Shown piece by piece: positions 8,108-15,302 of a stretch of 64,000 nucleotides of DNA (position 1 is its first letter; the number at the start of each line of letters is the position of its first letter). Source of the stretch: Hydrogenophaga sp. NFH-34 (lineage in GTDB: Bacteria; Pseudomonadota; Gammaproteobacteria; Burkholderiales; Burkholderiaceae_C); the NCBI RefSeq assembly GCF_021401345.1, contig NZ_JACBGE010000020.1:1-64000 (forward strand), in the 5' to 3' direction. Both the position numbers and the translations under genes were made by a program. The notes below the pieces were generated by a model. It had not been told where the DNA came from. It ran no database searches and saw only the letters and a program-made list of their open reading frames with translations.

Positions 8108-8737
8108 CTAGGCCGGTGTTTCGCTGAACACCAGGTCGAAGTCCAGCAAGGCGCCGGCCATGTCCGGGTAGCGCTGCACCAGCGCGGCCAGGGTGTCGTC
8201 CGGCTTCAGGTCGGCCGGCCAGTCGGCCATGCGCGGCCGCACGGTGAGGGCATAGCGGCCGGCGACGAAGCGCATCGCGCCGGTGGGCTGGCCCTGCGCA
8301 TCCACCTCACCCTGCGCGGCAAAGGCGCCGGTGGAGCCGGGCAGGCGTTCCCAGATTTCCAGGTAGCGGCCGTGCACGCCGGTCTCGATCACGCGCTCGG
8401 GCGTCTCGAACACCATGTGGCCCGCATCGGGCGTGCTGCGCGGCGGTTGCACGTCCCAGCGGCGGTGCCAGGTGCAGATGTCGGGCTGGCCGTCGCGCCC
8501 AGGTGTGATGCGCGTGAGGCCGCAGAAACCCTGCAACTGCGCGCGGCCTTCGGGCATCGCGGGGTCGACGCCAGCGGGCACGCGCAGGTCGGCGTGCCAG
8601 CCCTCGGTCTGCAGCCAGTGCACGCGGGTGCTGGTGTCGCGGCCCTCGGGTGTTTCGAGCAGGGTGCGTCGCCAGACGCCGCGATAGGCGGCGGGCACGG
8701 GCTCGTCGGGCACGGGCAGGTCGATCCAGTGGGTCAT
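8108..8737 (-). CDS. Conserved hypothetical protein in amidohydrolase cluster
   Basis: A soluble protein of 209 residues, rich in Trp and in beta-strand-like segments, with no signal peptide or transmembrane segment. It resembles nothing I can name with confidence; the alternation of short hydrophobic strands suggests a lipocalin-like or HutD-like barrel, but that is speculation. Only 4 bases separate it from the isochorismatase-family gene, so the two are almost certainly co-translated and functionally linked. The start at 8737 follows from that spacing. Confidence 0.75.
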   Translation of the reverse strand: MTHWIDLPVPDEPVPAAYRGVWRRTLLETPEGRDTSTRVHWLQTEGWHADLRVPAGVDPAMPEGRAQLQGFCGLTRITPGRDGQPDICTWHRRWDVQPPRSTPDAGHMVFETPERVIETGVHGRYLEIWERLPGSTGAFAAQGEVDAQGQPTGAMRFVAGRYALTVRPRMADWPADLKPDDTLAALVQRYPDMAGALLDFDLVFSETPA

Positions 8738-8741
8738 GGCT

Positions 8742-9419
8742 TCATGCCGCTTCCCGGTTCGCGCGCGGCAGGGCGTTGAGCGCGGCCACGGCATCGGCGG
8801 TGCTGCAGACGCCGCCGAGGATGCCGCCCTCGACACCGATCATGGCCAGGGCCGGGGCCTGGTGTTCGGGCTGGCTGGCGGCGGTGGCGTCGCCAACCGT
8901 GGTGCAAAAGAAGCCGCGATCGATGGCCTCGCGCAGCGTGGAATGCACGCACACCTCGGTGGTGACGCCGCACAGCAGCAGGCGGCGGATGCCGAAGGCG
9001 CCGAGCAGCGCGCCCAGCGTGGTCTTGTGGAAGGCGCCGTAGCCGGGCTTGTCGATCACGTGTTCGCACGACAGCGGGCGCAGCTCGGGCACGAAATCGT
9101 GGCCCTGCTCGCCGCGCACCAGCAGCCGGCCCAGCGGCCCGGGGCTGCCGATGGGCGCGCCGGCTGCCGCGCTGCGCGCCAGCTTGGCCGGCGGGCAGTC
9201 CGAGAGGTCGGGCAGGTGGCCTTCGCGGGTGTGGAACACGTGCAGGCCGGCCGCGCGCGCCGCCACCAGCAGGGCCTTCACCTGGCCCACCACGGCCTGC
9301 ATGCGCGCGATGTCCAGGCCGGCCTGGTGCGCGTAGCCGCCCGGGCTGCAGAAGTCGCGCTGCATGTCGATGACGATCAGCGCGGTGGCCTGGGGGTCGA
9401 GGTCGTGCAGGGAGGTCAT
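8742..9419 (-). CDS. Isochorismatase-family cysteine amidohydrolase
   Basis: A 225-residue enzyme with the family's complete catalytic triad: Asp18 in VIDMQRDF, Lys124 in VIDKPGYGAF and Cys157 in CGVTTEVCVHST. Relatives hydrolyse carbamoyl or amide bonds in N-carbamoylsarcosine, biuret, ureidoacrylate and nicotinamide. Its start codon overlaps the creatininase stop by 4 bases (ATGA). Next to a creatininase-type enzyme, an N-carbamoyl or ureido substrate is a reasonable inference, but the true substrate cannot be read from sequence. The segment REGHLPDLSDCPPAKL resembles biuret/ureido hydrolases of the family. Confidence 0.9.
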   Translation of the reverse strand: MTSLHDLDPQATALIVIDMQRDFCSPGGYAHQAGLDIARMQAVVGQVKALLVAARAAGLHVFHTREGHLPDLSDCPPAKLARSAAAGAPIGSPGPLGRLLVRGEQGHDFVPELRPLSCEHVIDKPGYGAFHKTTLGALLGAFGIRRLLLCGVTTEVCVHSTLREAIDRGFFCTTVGDATAASQPEHQAPALAMIGVEGGILGGVCSTADAVAALNALPRANREAA

Positions 9420-10198
9420 GGGCGTGTGAATCCAGTGGTGATGGCCTCGGCCATGCGGCGCGCGACCTCCTCGGACAGCAGCTGGCCCTTGACCGCGTCC
9501 GCGCCCTTGGCCGAGGACAGCACGCCCGAGGGCGGCACCCAGTCGGGGCGGCTGGGGTACATGTCGTAGGGCGGGAAGTCGGCCGGGCCGTCGTTCGGCA
9601 GCAGGTCCATGCGCACCAGGCCGGGGTGGTGGTGCAGCATCATCGACGTCTCCAGCACGGCCGCGTGCTCCAGCGCGAAGCCGGGGAAGCCGTCGGGGAA
9701 CACGTGGCCCAGGGTCTCGGGCGTCATGAAGTCCCAGTACTCCAGCCGCATCACCTGCAGCGCGCAGGACGGGTCGGCGGCTTTGGCGTCGCGCAGGCCG
9801 AGGTCGATGCCTTCGATCAGGAACCACTGGTTTTCGTAGTGGCCGTTGACCACCACCAGCTTGTCGACGCCGTGGCGCGCGAACTCGCGCACCGCGTCGC
9901 GCACCTGGCCGATGAGCGTGGCGGCGTCGACGCTGGTGGTGCCGCAGAAATGTTGGCCACCGCCGCACTTGGGCTGCGACTTGTAGCCGTAGCTCAGCGT
10001 GGGCGCGACCAGGCCGCCCACGCGCGCCGCGGTGTCGGCCGCGACGGCGGCGGCCAGCAGGCCGTCGGTGCCCAGAGGGAGGTGGGGGCCATGCTGCTCC
10101 AGCGCGCCCACAGGCAGCAGCACGGGCGGGTGCTCGATGCGGATGCGCTGCTGGTAGTCGACCCAGGACAGCTGGTTCATCCAGACGGTGGTGTTCAT
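9416..10198 (-). CDS. Creatininase-family amidohydrolase
   Basis: A 260-residue protein strikingly like Pseudomonas putida creatininase (creatinine to creatine, metal-dependent). From memory of that enzyme, the metal ligands fall at identical positions: Glu34, His36, Asp45, His120 and Glu122. The segments LPVGALEQHG, YGYKSQ, NGHYEN and EYWDF also agree, as do Glu177 and His178. Two substrate-pocket positions differ: the lid residue Trp174 is Phe and Asp175 is Ala. It is therefore either a true creatininase or a close relative with a changed substrate. It overlaps the genes on both sides by 4 bases. The upstream riboswitch suggests a guanidino compound as substrate. Confidence 0.92.
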   Translation of the reverse strand: MNTTVWMNQLSWVDYQQRIRIEHPPVLLPVGALEQHGPHLPLGTDGLLAAAVAADTAARVGGLVAPTLSYGYKSQPKCGGGQHFCGTTSVDAATLIGQVRDAVREFARHGVDKLVVVNGHYENQWFLIEGIDLGLRDAKAADPSCALQVMRLEYWDFMTPETLGHVFPDGFPGFALEHAAVLETSMMLHHHPGLVRMDLLPNDGPADFPPYDMYPSRPDWVPPSGVLSSAKGADAVKGQLLSEEVARRMAEAITTGFTRP

Positions 10199-11127
10199 GG
10201 TGTGTGCACGGCGGTGGGGGCGGTTTCGGTCAGGGGCTTCTCAGCGGGCGGGAACAGGGCCTCGGCCAGCGCCGCACAGGTGATCAGCGCGCCGCCGGCC
10301 CAGCCCATGGGGCTCAGGCTCTCGCCACCCAATGCAATGGCCGTGCCCACCGACACCAGCAGCTCGGCCAGCAGGATCACGCCCGCGCGGCTGCTCTCCA
10401 GATGGGTCACGCCGTACTGCCAGGTCACGGTGGCCAGCAGCATCCAGCCGAAGCCGTAAGCCAGCAGCGCCAGCCACAGCCACGCACCGATTCCGGGCAA
10501 CGTGCGCCCTGTCAGTGCGGTGGCCAGCGCCGAGAGCAGGCCGCAACCGACGAAGACGGCGAAGGTCTTGGTGCGCAGGGGCACGCGGTCGGCGGCGCGG
10601 GCGATGACGTTGTTGGCGGCAAAGGCGAAGCCGGCCGAGAGCGAGAGCGCGTCGACCCAGGTGAAGGCCAGCGCCTCGGCGCCACCGACGCCGGGCCCGC
10701 CCAGCACCAGCCACAGCCCGACGATCGCGCCGGCCACCGCGCCCCAGCGCGCAGGCGGAATACGCTCGTTCAGGAACAGCCGCCCGCCCAGCACCGACCA
10801 CACGGGCGAGAGGTAAAACAGGAACATCACCCGCGCCACATCGCCCAGCATCACCGCATTCACGAACGAGGTGTTGGCCCAGCCGCCGACCAGCGTGAGC
10901 GCAAGCACCAGGCCCCACTGCGCGCGCCACGCGGCGCGGTCGCGCCAGAGCAGCCCCACGGCGAGCAGGCCCACCGAGCCGTAGGTCAGCAGCGAGACCA
11001 GCGGGCCGGGCAGGCCCTGGGCGACGAACCACTTCAGCGGCATCCAGGTCAGGCCCCAGACCGTGGCCGAGAACAGCAGCACCGCCGTGGCGACGCGGTC
11101 GCTGGGGTGGGCTGGCAACAACTTCAT
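10195..11127 (-). CDS. EamA/DMT-family permease
   Basis: A 310-residue inner-membrane protein with ten predicted hydrophobic helices in two similar halves, the EamA arrangement. Family members move small metabolites, often outward. The ATG at 11127 is preferred over an upstream ATG at 11160 because the extra residues are not membrane-like and lie at the edge of an intergenic repeat. Its stop overlaps the creatininase start by 4 bases, so it should import the amidohydrolase substrate or export a product. EmrE/SugE guanidinium exporters are smaller relatives of the same DMT superfamily, so a guanidino substrate is plausible but unproven. Confidence 0.88.
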   Translation of the reverse strand: MKLLPAHPSDRVATAVLLFSATVWGLTWMPLKWFVAQGLPGPLVSLLTYGSVGLLAVGLLWRDRAAWRAQWGLVLALTLVGGWANTSFVNAVMLGDVARVMFLFYLSPVWSVLGGRLFLNERIPPARWGAVAGAIVGLWLVLGGPGVGGAEALAFTWVDALSLSAGFAFAANNVIARAADRVPLRTKTFAVFVGCGLLSALATALTGRTLPGIGAWLWLALLAYGFGWMLLATVTWQYGVTHLESSRAGVILLAELLVSVGTAIALGGESLSPMGWAGGALITCAALAEALFPPAEKPLTETAPTAVHTP

Positions 11128-11192
11128 GATGTACCGCGGAGCTCGGAGAACATGAGGCACTGAGTGCAGGGGGCCAGGCCAGAGACACCGAA

Positions 11193-11264
11193 GAACCGGC
11201 TTCGCCGGGCCTCAGCTGCCGCCCCTCTGAAGAGGGGTGACGCGAAGCGGCGCGGGGGGTGCTT
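11193..11264. repeat. Intergenic palindromic repeat (copy A)
   Basis: This gap between the first SDR gene and the EamA gene holds nested inverted repeats: GAACCGGCTTCGCCGGG and CCCCTCTGAAGAGGGG, followed by GCGGCGCGGGGGGTG. The same building blocks, in the same order, occur at 38619-38712. Such elements are common between genes in Comamonadaceae. The second hairpin could slow or end transcription between the two halves of the gene cluster, but no T-run follows. Confidence 0.6.
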
Positions 11265-11269
11265 CCTGT

Positions 11270-12019
11270 TCATGGCATGACGGAGCCACCGTTGGGCCCG
11301 AGGACCTGCCCGGTGTAGAAGCGCGAGAGGTCGCTGGCCAGAAAAAGCACGCTGTCGGCGATCTCCTCCGGCGCACCGAGCCGGTGCTGCGGAATGGCGA
11401 GTTCTTTCTCCACCCACTCCGCGCTCATGTGTTCGAGCGAGACCATCGCGGTGGCCACGGGACCGGGCGCCACCGCGTTGGCGCGGATGTGCTGCGAGGC
11501 GAACTCACGCGCCAGCGACTTGGTGAGCGCGATCACGCCGGCCTTGGCCGCGCAGTAGGGCGCGTAGCGCTCACGGCCCAGCAGGGCCAGGTCGGAGGCG
11601 ATGTTGACGATGGCCCCCTGCCCCAGGCTCAGCATGCCGGGAACGAAGGCGCGGCAAACCAGGAACACCGCCTTGAGGTCCACGGCCAGCAACCGGTCCC
11701 AGTCGGCCTCGGTGGTGTCGAGAAAGGGCTTCTCCTGGATGACGCCGGCGTTGTTCACCAGCACGTCCACGGCGCCCACGGCTTCGGCCATGCGCTGCAC
11801 CGCCAAGGCGTCGCTCACGTCGGCCTCGATGGTCTGGGCCCGGCCGCCGGCGGCGACGATATCGCGCACCAGCGCAGCGGCCGCGTCCGCCTGCCCGAGG
11901 TGATTGATCCAGACCGTCGCGCCGGCCTGCGCCAGGCGCACGGCGCAGGCGCGGCCGATGCCGGTGGCGGCGCCGGTGACCAGGGCGGTGCGGCCCTGCA
12001 GCGAGAGGGCGGGGATCAC
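11270..12019 (-). CDS. Short-chain dehydrogenase/reductase (SDR)
   Basis: A 249-residue classical SDR. It has the nucleotide-binding TGAATGIGRA near residue 15, NNAG near 92, the catalytic Ser in NIASD and the YCAAK motif that supplies Tyr and Lys. It should reduce or oxidise a hydroxyl/keto pair with NAD(P). The start is a GTG at 12019 that overlaps the stop of the upstream SDR gene (GTGA), so the two are translationally coupled. The second-strand region does not obviously show an NADP-binding Arg, so cofactor choice is open. Confidence 0.92.
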   Translation of the reverse strand: MIPALSLQGRTALVTGAATGIGRACAVRLAQAGATVWINHLGQADAAAALVRDIVAAGGRAQTIEADVSDALAVQRMAEAVGAVDVLVNNAGVIQEKPFLDTTEADWDRLLAVDLKAVFLVCRAFVPGMLSLGQGAIVNIASDLALLGRERYAPYCAAKAGVIALTKSLAREFASQHIRANAVAPGPVATAMVSLEHMSAEWVEKELAIPQHRLGAPEEIADSVLFLASDLSRFYTGQVLGPNGGSVMP

Positions 12020-12801
12020 AGCATCACCTCGCCATGGCTGGCGCTCAGGCACTGGCCGGTGAGCGCGGCCGACCCGTCGGAGGCGAGGAACAGGAACACG
12101 CCGGCCAGGTCGGCGGGATCGAGCATCACCGGCACCGCCTGGCGCGCCAGGATCTCGCGTTCGACATCGGCTTCGCTGCGGCCCTGCTCGGCCGCCATCA
12201 CCGCCAGCGAGCGCAGGGCCGCGGCGGTGCGCACCCAGCCGGGGCAGACCGCGTTGACGCGCACGCCGCGCGGCCCGAGTTCGAGCGCGAGCGAGCGCGT
12301 GAGGCCCACCACCGCGTGCTTGCTCGCGCCGTAGGCCGAGAAGCCGGCAACGCCGATGCAGCCCCAGATGGAGGACTGGTTGATCACGCTCGCGCCGCGC
12401 GGCAGCGAAGGCAGCAGCGCGCGCGTGAGGCGCCACATGCTGGTGGTGTTGTTGTCCAGCAGCGCGGCCCAGCGGGCGTTGGCGTCGGGCGCCGCGTCGT
12501 CGACGGGCGTCGGGTATTCGGTGCCCGCGTTGTTGACCAGCGCGTCGAGGCGGCCGAAGCGGTGGGCCACCAGATCGGCCACGGCCGCCACCGAGGCGTC
12601 GCTGCCGAGATCGCACACGGCGCTGTGCACCTGGTGGCTGCTCAGGGCTTCGACCAGCGCATCCAGCGGCGCGGCCTCGCGGTCCAGCAGCAGCAGCCGC
12701 GCGCCCTGTTCGAGGAAGGCCCGGGCCAGCGCCTGGCCGATGCCGCCGGCTGCGCCGGTGATGAGCACGGTGCGGCCGTCCAGGCCATAGTGCATCGTCA
12801 T
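12016..12801 (-). CDS. Short-chain dehydrogenase/reductase (SDR), second copy
   Basis: A 261-residue classical SDR with TGAAGGIGQA near residue 16, an Asp after the second strand (LLLLDRE, favouring NAD), NNAG, the catalytic Ser in NQSS and Tyr/Lys in YGASK. It overlaps the desaturase gene upstream and the next SDR downstream by 4 bases each, so the three are one translational unit. The two SDRs are clearly different in sequence and probably do two different steps. The start at 12801 is set by the ATGA overlap; an internal ATG at 12795 is possible. Confidence 0.92.
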   Translation of the reverse strand: MTMHYGLDGRTVLITGAAGGIGQALARAFLEQGARLLLLDREAAPLDALVEALSSHQVHSAVCDLGSDASVAAVADLVAHRFGRLDALVNNAGTEYPTPVDDAAPDANARWAALLDNNTTSMWRLTRALLPSLPRGASVINQSSIWGCIGVAGFSAYGASKHAVVGLTRSLALELGPRGVRVNAVCPGWVRTAAALRSLAVMAAEQGRSEADVEREILARQAVPVMLDPADLAGVFLFLASDGSAALTGQCLSASHGEVML

Positions 12802-13811
12802 ACCGCTGTGAGGAAAGACACGCCCACGGCGCCGATGAAGGTGTCGGCCCGGTGCGGCGTGCCACGCGGCCGGACCTCGCCGTAGTTTTCGGCCATCACG
12901 CGGGTGACGCGGTGGTGGTGGTACGCACGCAGCAGCTCGCCCACCGTGACCACCTGCGGGTAGTCGTCGGCGTAGAGCTGGCGGTGCAAGGCCGGCAACT
13001 GGTGCCAGGGCGCCACCGGGCGCTCGTGGTGCGCGTTGTGGAAGCCGAAATTGAGCCAGACCAGATTGAGCCACTTTGCGTCCAGGCCGACCACGTCGCT
13101 GTAGGTGTTGGCCTGTTCGTAGGCGCGGTCGCGCAGCTTGTCTTTCGGAATGGGCGTTTCGTCGAGGATGGGGTAGGTGTCGTAGGTGTGCTGGAAGCAG
13201 TCGGCAAAACGCAGCAGGTGCACGAACAGCAGGTACGACAGCGCGTACAGCAGCAGGGCCTTGAGCGACCACACCGCCAGCAGCACCCAGGCCGCCAGGC
13301 GCACCGCGGCCACGCCCAGGATGCGGCCGCGGGCGTCGCGCTTGCGCTCGTCGATGAAGGGCAGCGCCATCACGATGCCGCGCATCAGGAACTCCACCGC
13401 CGGGATGTGCAGCCACTCCAGCGCCAGCACACCGCGCCGCAGCAGCGGGCGTTCGCGCAGCAAGCGCTGGAAGTCGAAGGTGAGCACGTCGGCGCGTTCG
13501 ACATGGTGGCGCATGTGCTTGCGCCGCAGGTCGGCGAAGCGGGCGTAGGCGCTGCCATTGATCCAGCTCATCAGCACGCCCCAGCGCTCATTGGCTTCGG
13601 GCGTGCGGAAGATGGCCTGGTGCGCAAATTCGTGAATGAAGTAGGCCGACCAGGTCAGCGTCAGGGTGACCAGCAGCACGCCGGCCACGTTCCAGACCCA
13701 GTGGGCCTGGCCGAGCAGGGCGATGCCCAGCGGCCAGCCCAGCACGGTGAAGGCCAGCGCCGCCGTGTTGGGCCGGACGCCATCGGCATGGCGGAACAGG
13801 GGTTTTTTCAT
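12798..13811 (-). CDS. Membrane fatty-acid-desaturase-type di-iron enzyme
   Basis: A 337-residue membrane protein with the three histidine boxes of di-iron desaturases/hydroxylases: HEFAH (60-64), HMRHH (99-103) and HNAHH (258-262). Hydrophobic stretches at about 18-52 and 170-205 anchor it. The family desaturates or hydroxylates lipids or other hydrophobic molecules with O2. Tight overlap with two SDR genes suggests a hydroxylation-then-oxidation sequence. It lies 120 bases after the riboswitch-controlled binding-protein gene on the same strand, with a GC-rich hairpin between, so co-transcription is possible but not certain. Confidence 0.9.
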   Translation of the reverse strand: MKKPLFRHADGVRPNTAALAFTVLGWPLGIALLGQAHWVWNVAGVLLVTLTLTWSAYFIHEFAHQAIFRTPEANERWGVLMSWINGSAYARFADLRRKHMRHHVERADVLTFDFQRLLRERPLLRRGVLALEWLHIPAVEFLMRGIVMALPFIDERKRDARGRILGVAAVRLAAWVLLAVWSLKALLLYALSYLLFVHLLRFADCFQHTYDTYPILDETPIPKDKLRDRAYEQANTYSDVVGLDAKWLNLVWLNFGFHNAHHERPVAPWHQLPALHRQLYADDYPQVVTVGELLRAYHHHRVTRVMAENYGEVRPRGTPHRADTFIGAVGVSFLTAV

Positions 13812-13908
13812 CGGGTGTCTCCGTCGGACAGGGCCACCGGACCGTGAGCGCGGCGGCCAGGGCTCTGCCCGCCCCCGCATGCCAGCCGGCACGGTGAGGG
13901 CGGCAGAT

Positions 13909-13925
13909 CCGGGCGCGGCGCCCGG
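13909..13925 (-). terminator. GC-rich hairpin after the binding-protein gene
   Basis: CCGGGC, a five-base loop, then GCCCGG, lying just after the stop of the substrate-binding-protein gene. No T-run follows, so it is a weak candidate for a terminator and could as well be an RNA processing or stability element that makes the first gene more abundant than the rest. Confidence 0.4.
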
Positions 13926-13931
13926 CCGGAC

Positions 13932-14966
13932 TTACTTGGCCAGGGCCTTGACGAAGGACGGATCCATCGTGGCTTCGGTGGCGGGCACCTTGCTGATCTG
14001 GCCCTTGGCCTTGAGCAACTCGCCGATCACCTCACCGCTGGCGTAGTACGAGGTCGTTTCCTTGGCTGGCAAGAAAGCCTTGGGCATCTCGGCCAACGGG
14101 ATGTTGTAGACGCCGCTGAGCTGGTCCTTGACCTCGGCCGGCGGGATGCCCATGAACTTGCCGATGATCTTGGCGGCGTCGTCGGGCTTGGCCTTCATGT
14201 AGGCCAGGCCGTCGAGGTAGGCCTTGATGATGCCGTTGATCGGCGCCGGCTTGGCCTTGATGACCTTGTCGTCGAACACCAGCACGTCGGCGATCAGGCC
14301 GGGCGCGTCCTTGGAGGAAAACACCACCTTGAACTTGTTGCCGCCGCCCTGGCTGAGGATCTGCGACAGGCTGGGTTCGTAGGTCACGCCCACGGGCAGC
14401 TGGCCGGAGGCCATGGCGGCGGGCACGGCTTCGGGCGTCATGCTGACGGGGCTGATGTCCTTCTCGCCCAGGCCATGGACCTTGAGCGCGTACGACAGCA
14501 GGAAGTCGCTGGGCGAGAGCGGGTTGTAGCCGATCTTCTTGCCCTTGAAGTCCTTGACCGACTTGACCGAGGCATCGGCCACGATGGCGTCGCCACCGTT
14601 GGAGTAGTCGATGGGCATGACCACCTTCATGGCCTTGCCGGCCGCGACCTGGCCAACCACCTGGTCGTAGGTCAGCATGCCGCCGTCGACCGCGCCCGAG
14701 GCGATGGCCGGGGGAATCAGTGCCGGGTCGGTGAAGACCTGCAGCGAAACCTTGAGGTTGTATTTCTTGAACAGGTCCAGCGACTCGGCCACGTAGAACG
14801 GGCCGTAGCCGATCCACACGACGGTGGCGATCTTCATGCTGGTGACGCCCTGCGCGAACGTGGTGGCGGCTGCCAGCGACAGCGCTGCACCCAGCGCGGG
14901 TTTGAGGAGTCGGCCGAGCACGGAGGGAGAGGCTGCGGACGGGGAGAAGAGACCTGCCAGTTTCAT
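13932..14966 (-). CDS. ABC substrate-binding protein (SsuA/NMT1 type), riboswitch-controlled
   Basis: A 344-residue periplasmic binding protein with a signal peptide (about 1-39, cut after a hydrophobic run ending FAQG). The mature part shows the nitrate/sulfonate/taurine-type binding-protein fold (VVWIGYGPFYVAESLDLFKKYNL, GYNPLSPSDFLL). No ABC permease or ATPase gene is in view, so it is an orphan or its partners lie elsewhere. The 5' leader carries a guanidine-I riboswitch and a sigma-54-type promoter. Binding proteins of this class accompany guanidine-I riboswitches in many proteobacteria, so guanidine or a close guanidino compound is the predicted ligand. Confidence 0.92.
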   Translation of the reverse strand: MKLAGLFSPSAASPSVLGRLLKPALGAALSLAAATTFAQGVTSMKIATVVWIGYGPFYVAESLDLFKKYNLKVSLQVFTDPALIPPAIASGAVDGGMLTYDQVVGQVAAGKAMKVVMPIDYSNGGDAIVADASVKSVKDFKGKKIGYNPLSPSDFLLSYALKVHGLGEKDISPVSMTPEAVPAAMASGQLPVGVTYEPSLSQILSQGGGNKFKVVFSSKDAPGLIADVLVFDDKVIKAKPAPINGIIKAYLDGLAYMKAKPDDAAKIIGKFMGIPPAEVKDQLSGVYNIPLAEMPKAFLPAKETTSYYASGEVIGELLKAKGQISKVPATEATMDPSFVKALAK

Positions 14967-14997
14967 AGGGAAGCTCCATGGAGTGGGACAAGACGCA

Positions 14998-15023
14998 GGA
15001 GAGACGATCAACGTCGTTCTCCC
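14998..15023 (-). promoter_or_regulatory. Riboswitch expression-platform hairpin
   Basis: On the minus strand GGAGA-ACGA pairs with TCGT-CTCTCC across a six-base loop (nine pairs, one bulge). The 5' arm is the conserved GGGAGA end of the aptamer, so hairpin and ligand-bound aptamer exclude each other. Further downstream CTTGTCCC can pair with the aptamer's GGGACAA. No T-run follows, so control may be by a weak terminator or by access to the ribosome site rather than a classic terminator. Confidence 0.5.
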
Positions 15024-15112
15024 GGGCTTTTGTCCCTCCGTGGAGCCTGCGATCAGGCCGGTCCACTCTCGGACCAGACCCTGCGCTGCCGCAGACGGAA
15101 CCCTAGTGGACC
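15018..15112 (-). ncRNA. Guanidine-I riboswitch (ykkC leader)
   Basis: The leader contains, in order, CTAGGGTTCCG, a small hairpin, GGTCCGAGAG, a second hairpin (GCCTG with loop ATCG and CAGGC), ACGG and GGGACAAAAGCCCGGGAGA. These are the invariant blocks of the ykkC class, and the ACGG before GGGAC fits the guanidine-binding subtype rather than the ppGpp, PRPP or nucleotide-diphosphate subtypes. It lies 52 bases before the ATG of the binding-protein gene. Guanidine binding is known to turn such genes on. Confidence 0.92.
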
Positions 15113-15169
15113 TACGCACGAGCCGCTGCAACAACCGTGTGCAGACCGCTCTCCATGCTGCCTTCACCT

Positions 15170-15187
15170 ATGCACGGAGCGTGCCAG
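15170..15187 (-). promoter_or_regulatory. Sigma-54 (RpoN)-type promoter
   Basis: On the minus strand CTGGCACGCTCCGTGCAT matches the -24/-12 consensus (TGGCACG, four bases, TTGC) with one change. The diagnostic GG and GC are exactly ten bases apart. The predicted start is near 15160, placing the riboswitch about 45 bases into the RNA. Sigma-54 promoters need an activator, most often NtrC for nitrogen genes. Confidence 0.7.
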
Positions 15188-15204
15188 GCACGTCTGCGCG
15201 GTTT

Positions 15205-15221
15205 TGCACCAAAGCACGGCA
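15205..15221 (-). promoter_or_regulatory. NtrC-like activator site
   Basis: Minus-strand TGCCGTGCTTTGGTGCA agrees with the NtrC consensus TGCACC-N5-GGTGCA at 9 of 12 positions. A second perfect half site (TGGTGCA on the plus strand) lies at 15268-15274. The position just upstream of the sigma-54 element suggests nitrogen-limitation control. The assignment is inferred from consensus only. Confidence 0.45.
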
Positions 15222-15302
15222 CGAACGGCCCGGCCCCCACCCGGGCCGCGCTGACCGCGGCTGAAACTGGTGCATGCCGCCACCGGTGACCGGCCCGGCC
15301 CT

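Noticed and set aside
11222..11237. Rho-independent terminator inside the amidohydrolase cluster
   Set aside because: The perfect hairpin lacks a T-run and belongs to a dispersed repeat, so I list it as repeat only.
15170..15187. Sigma-70 promoter for the riboswitch transcript
   Set aside because: No convincing -35/-10 pair was found in the 100 bases before the riboswitch, while the -24/-12 spacing is exact.
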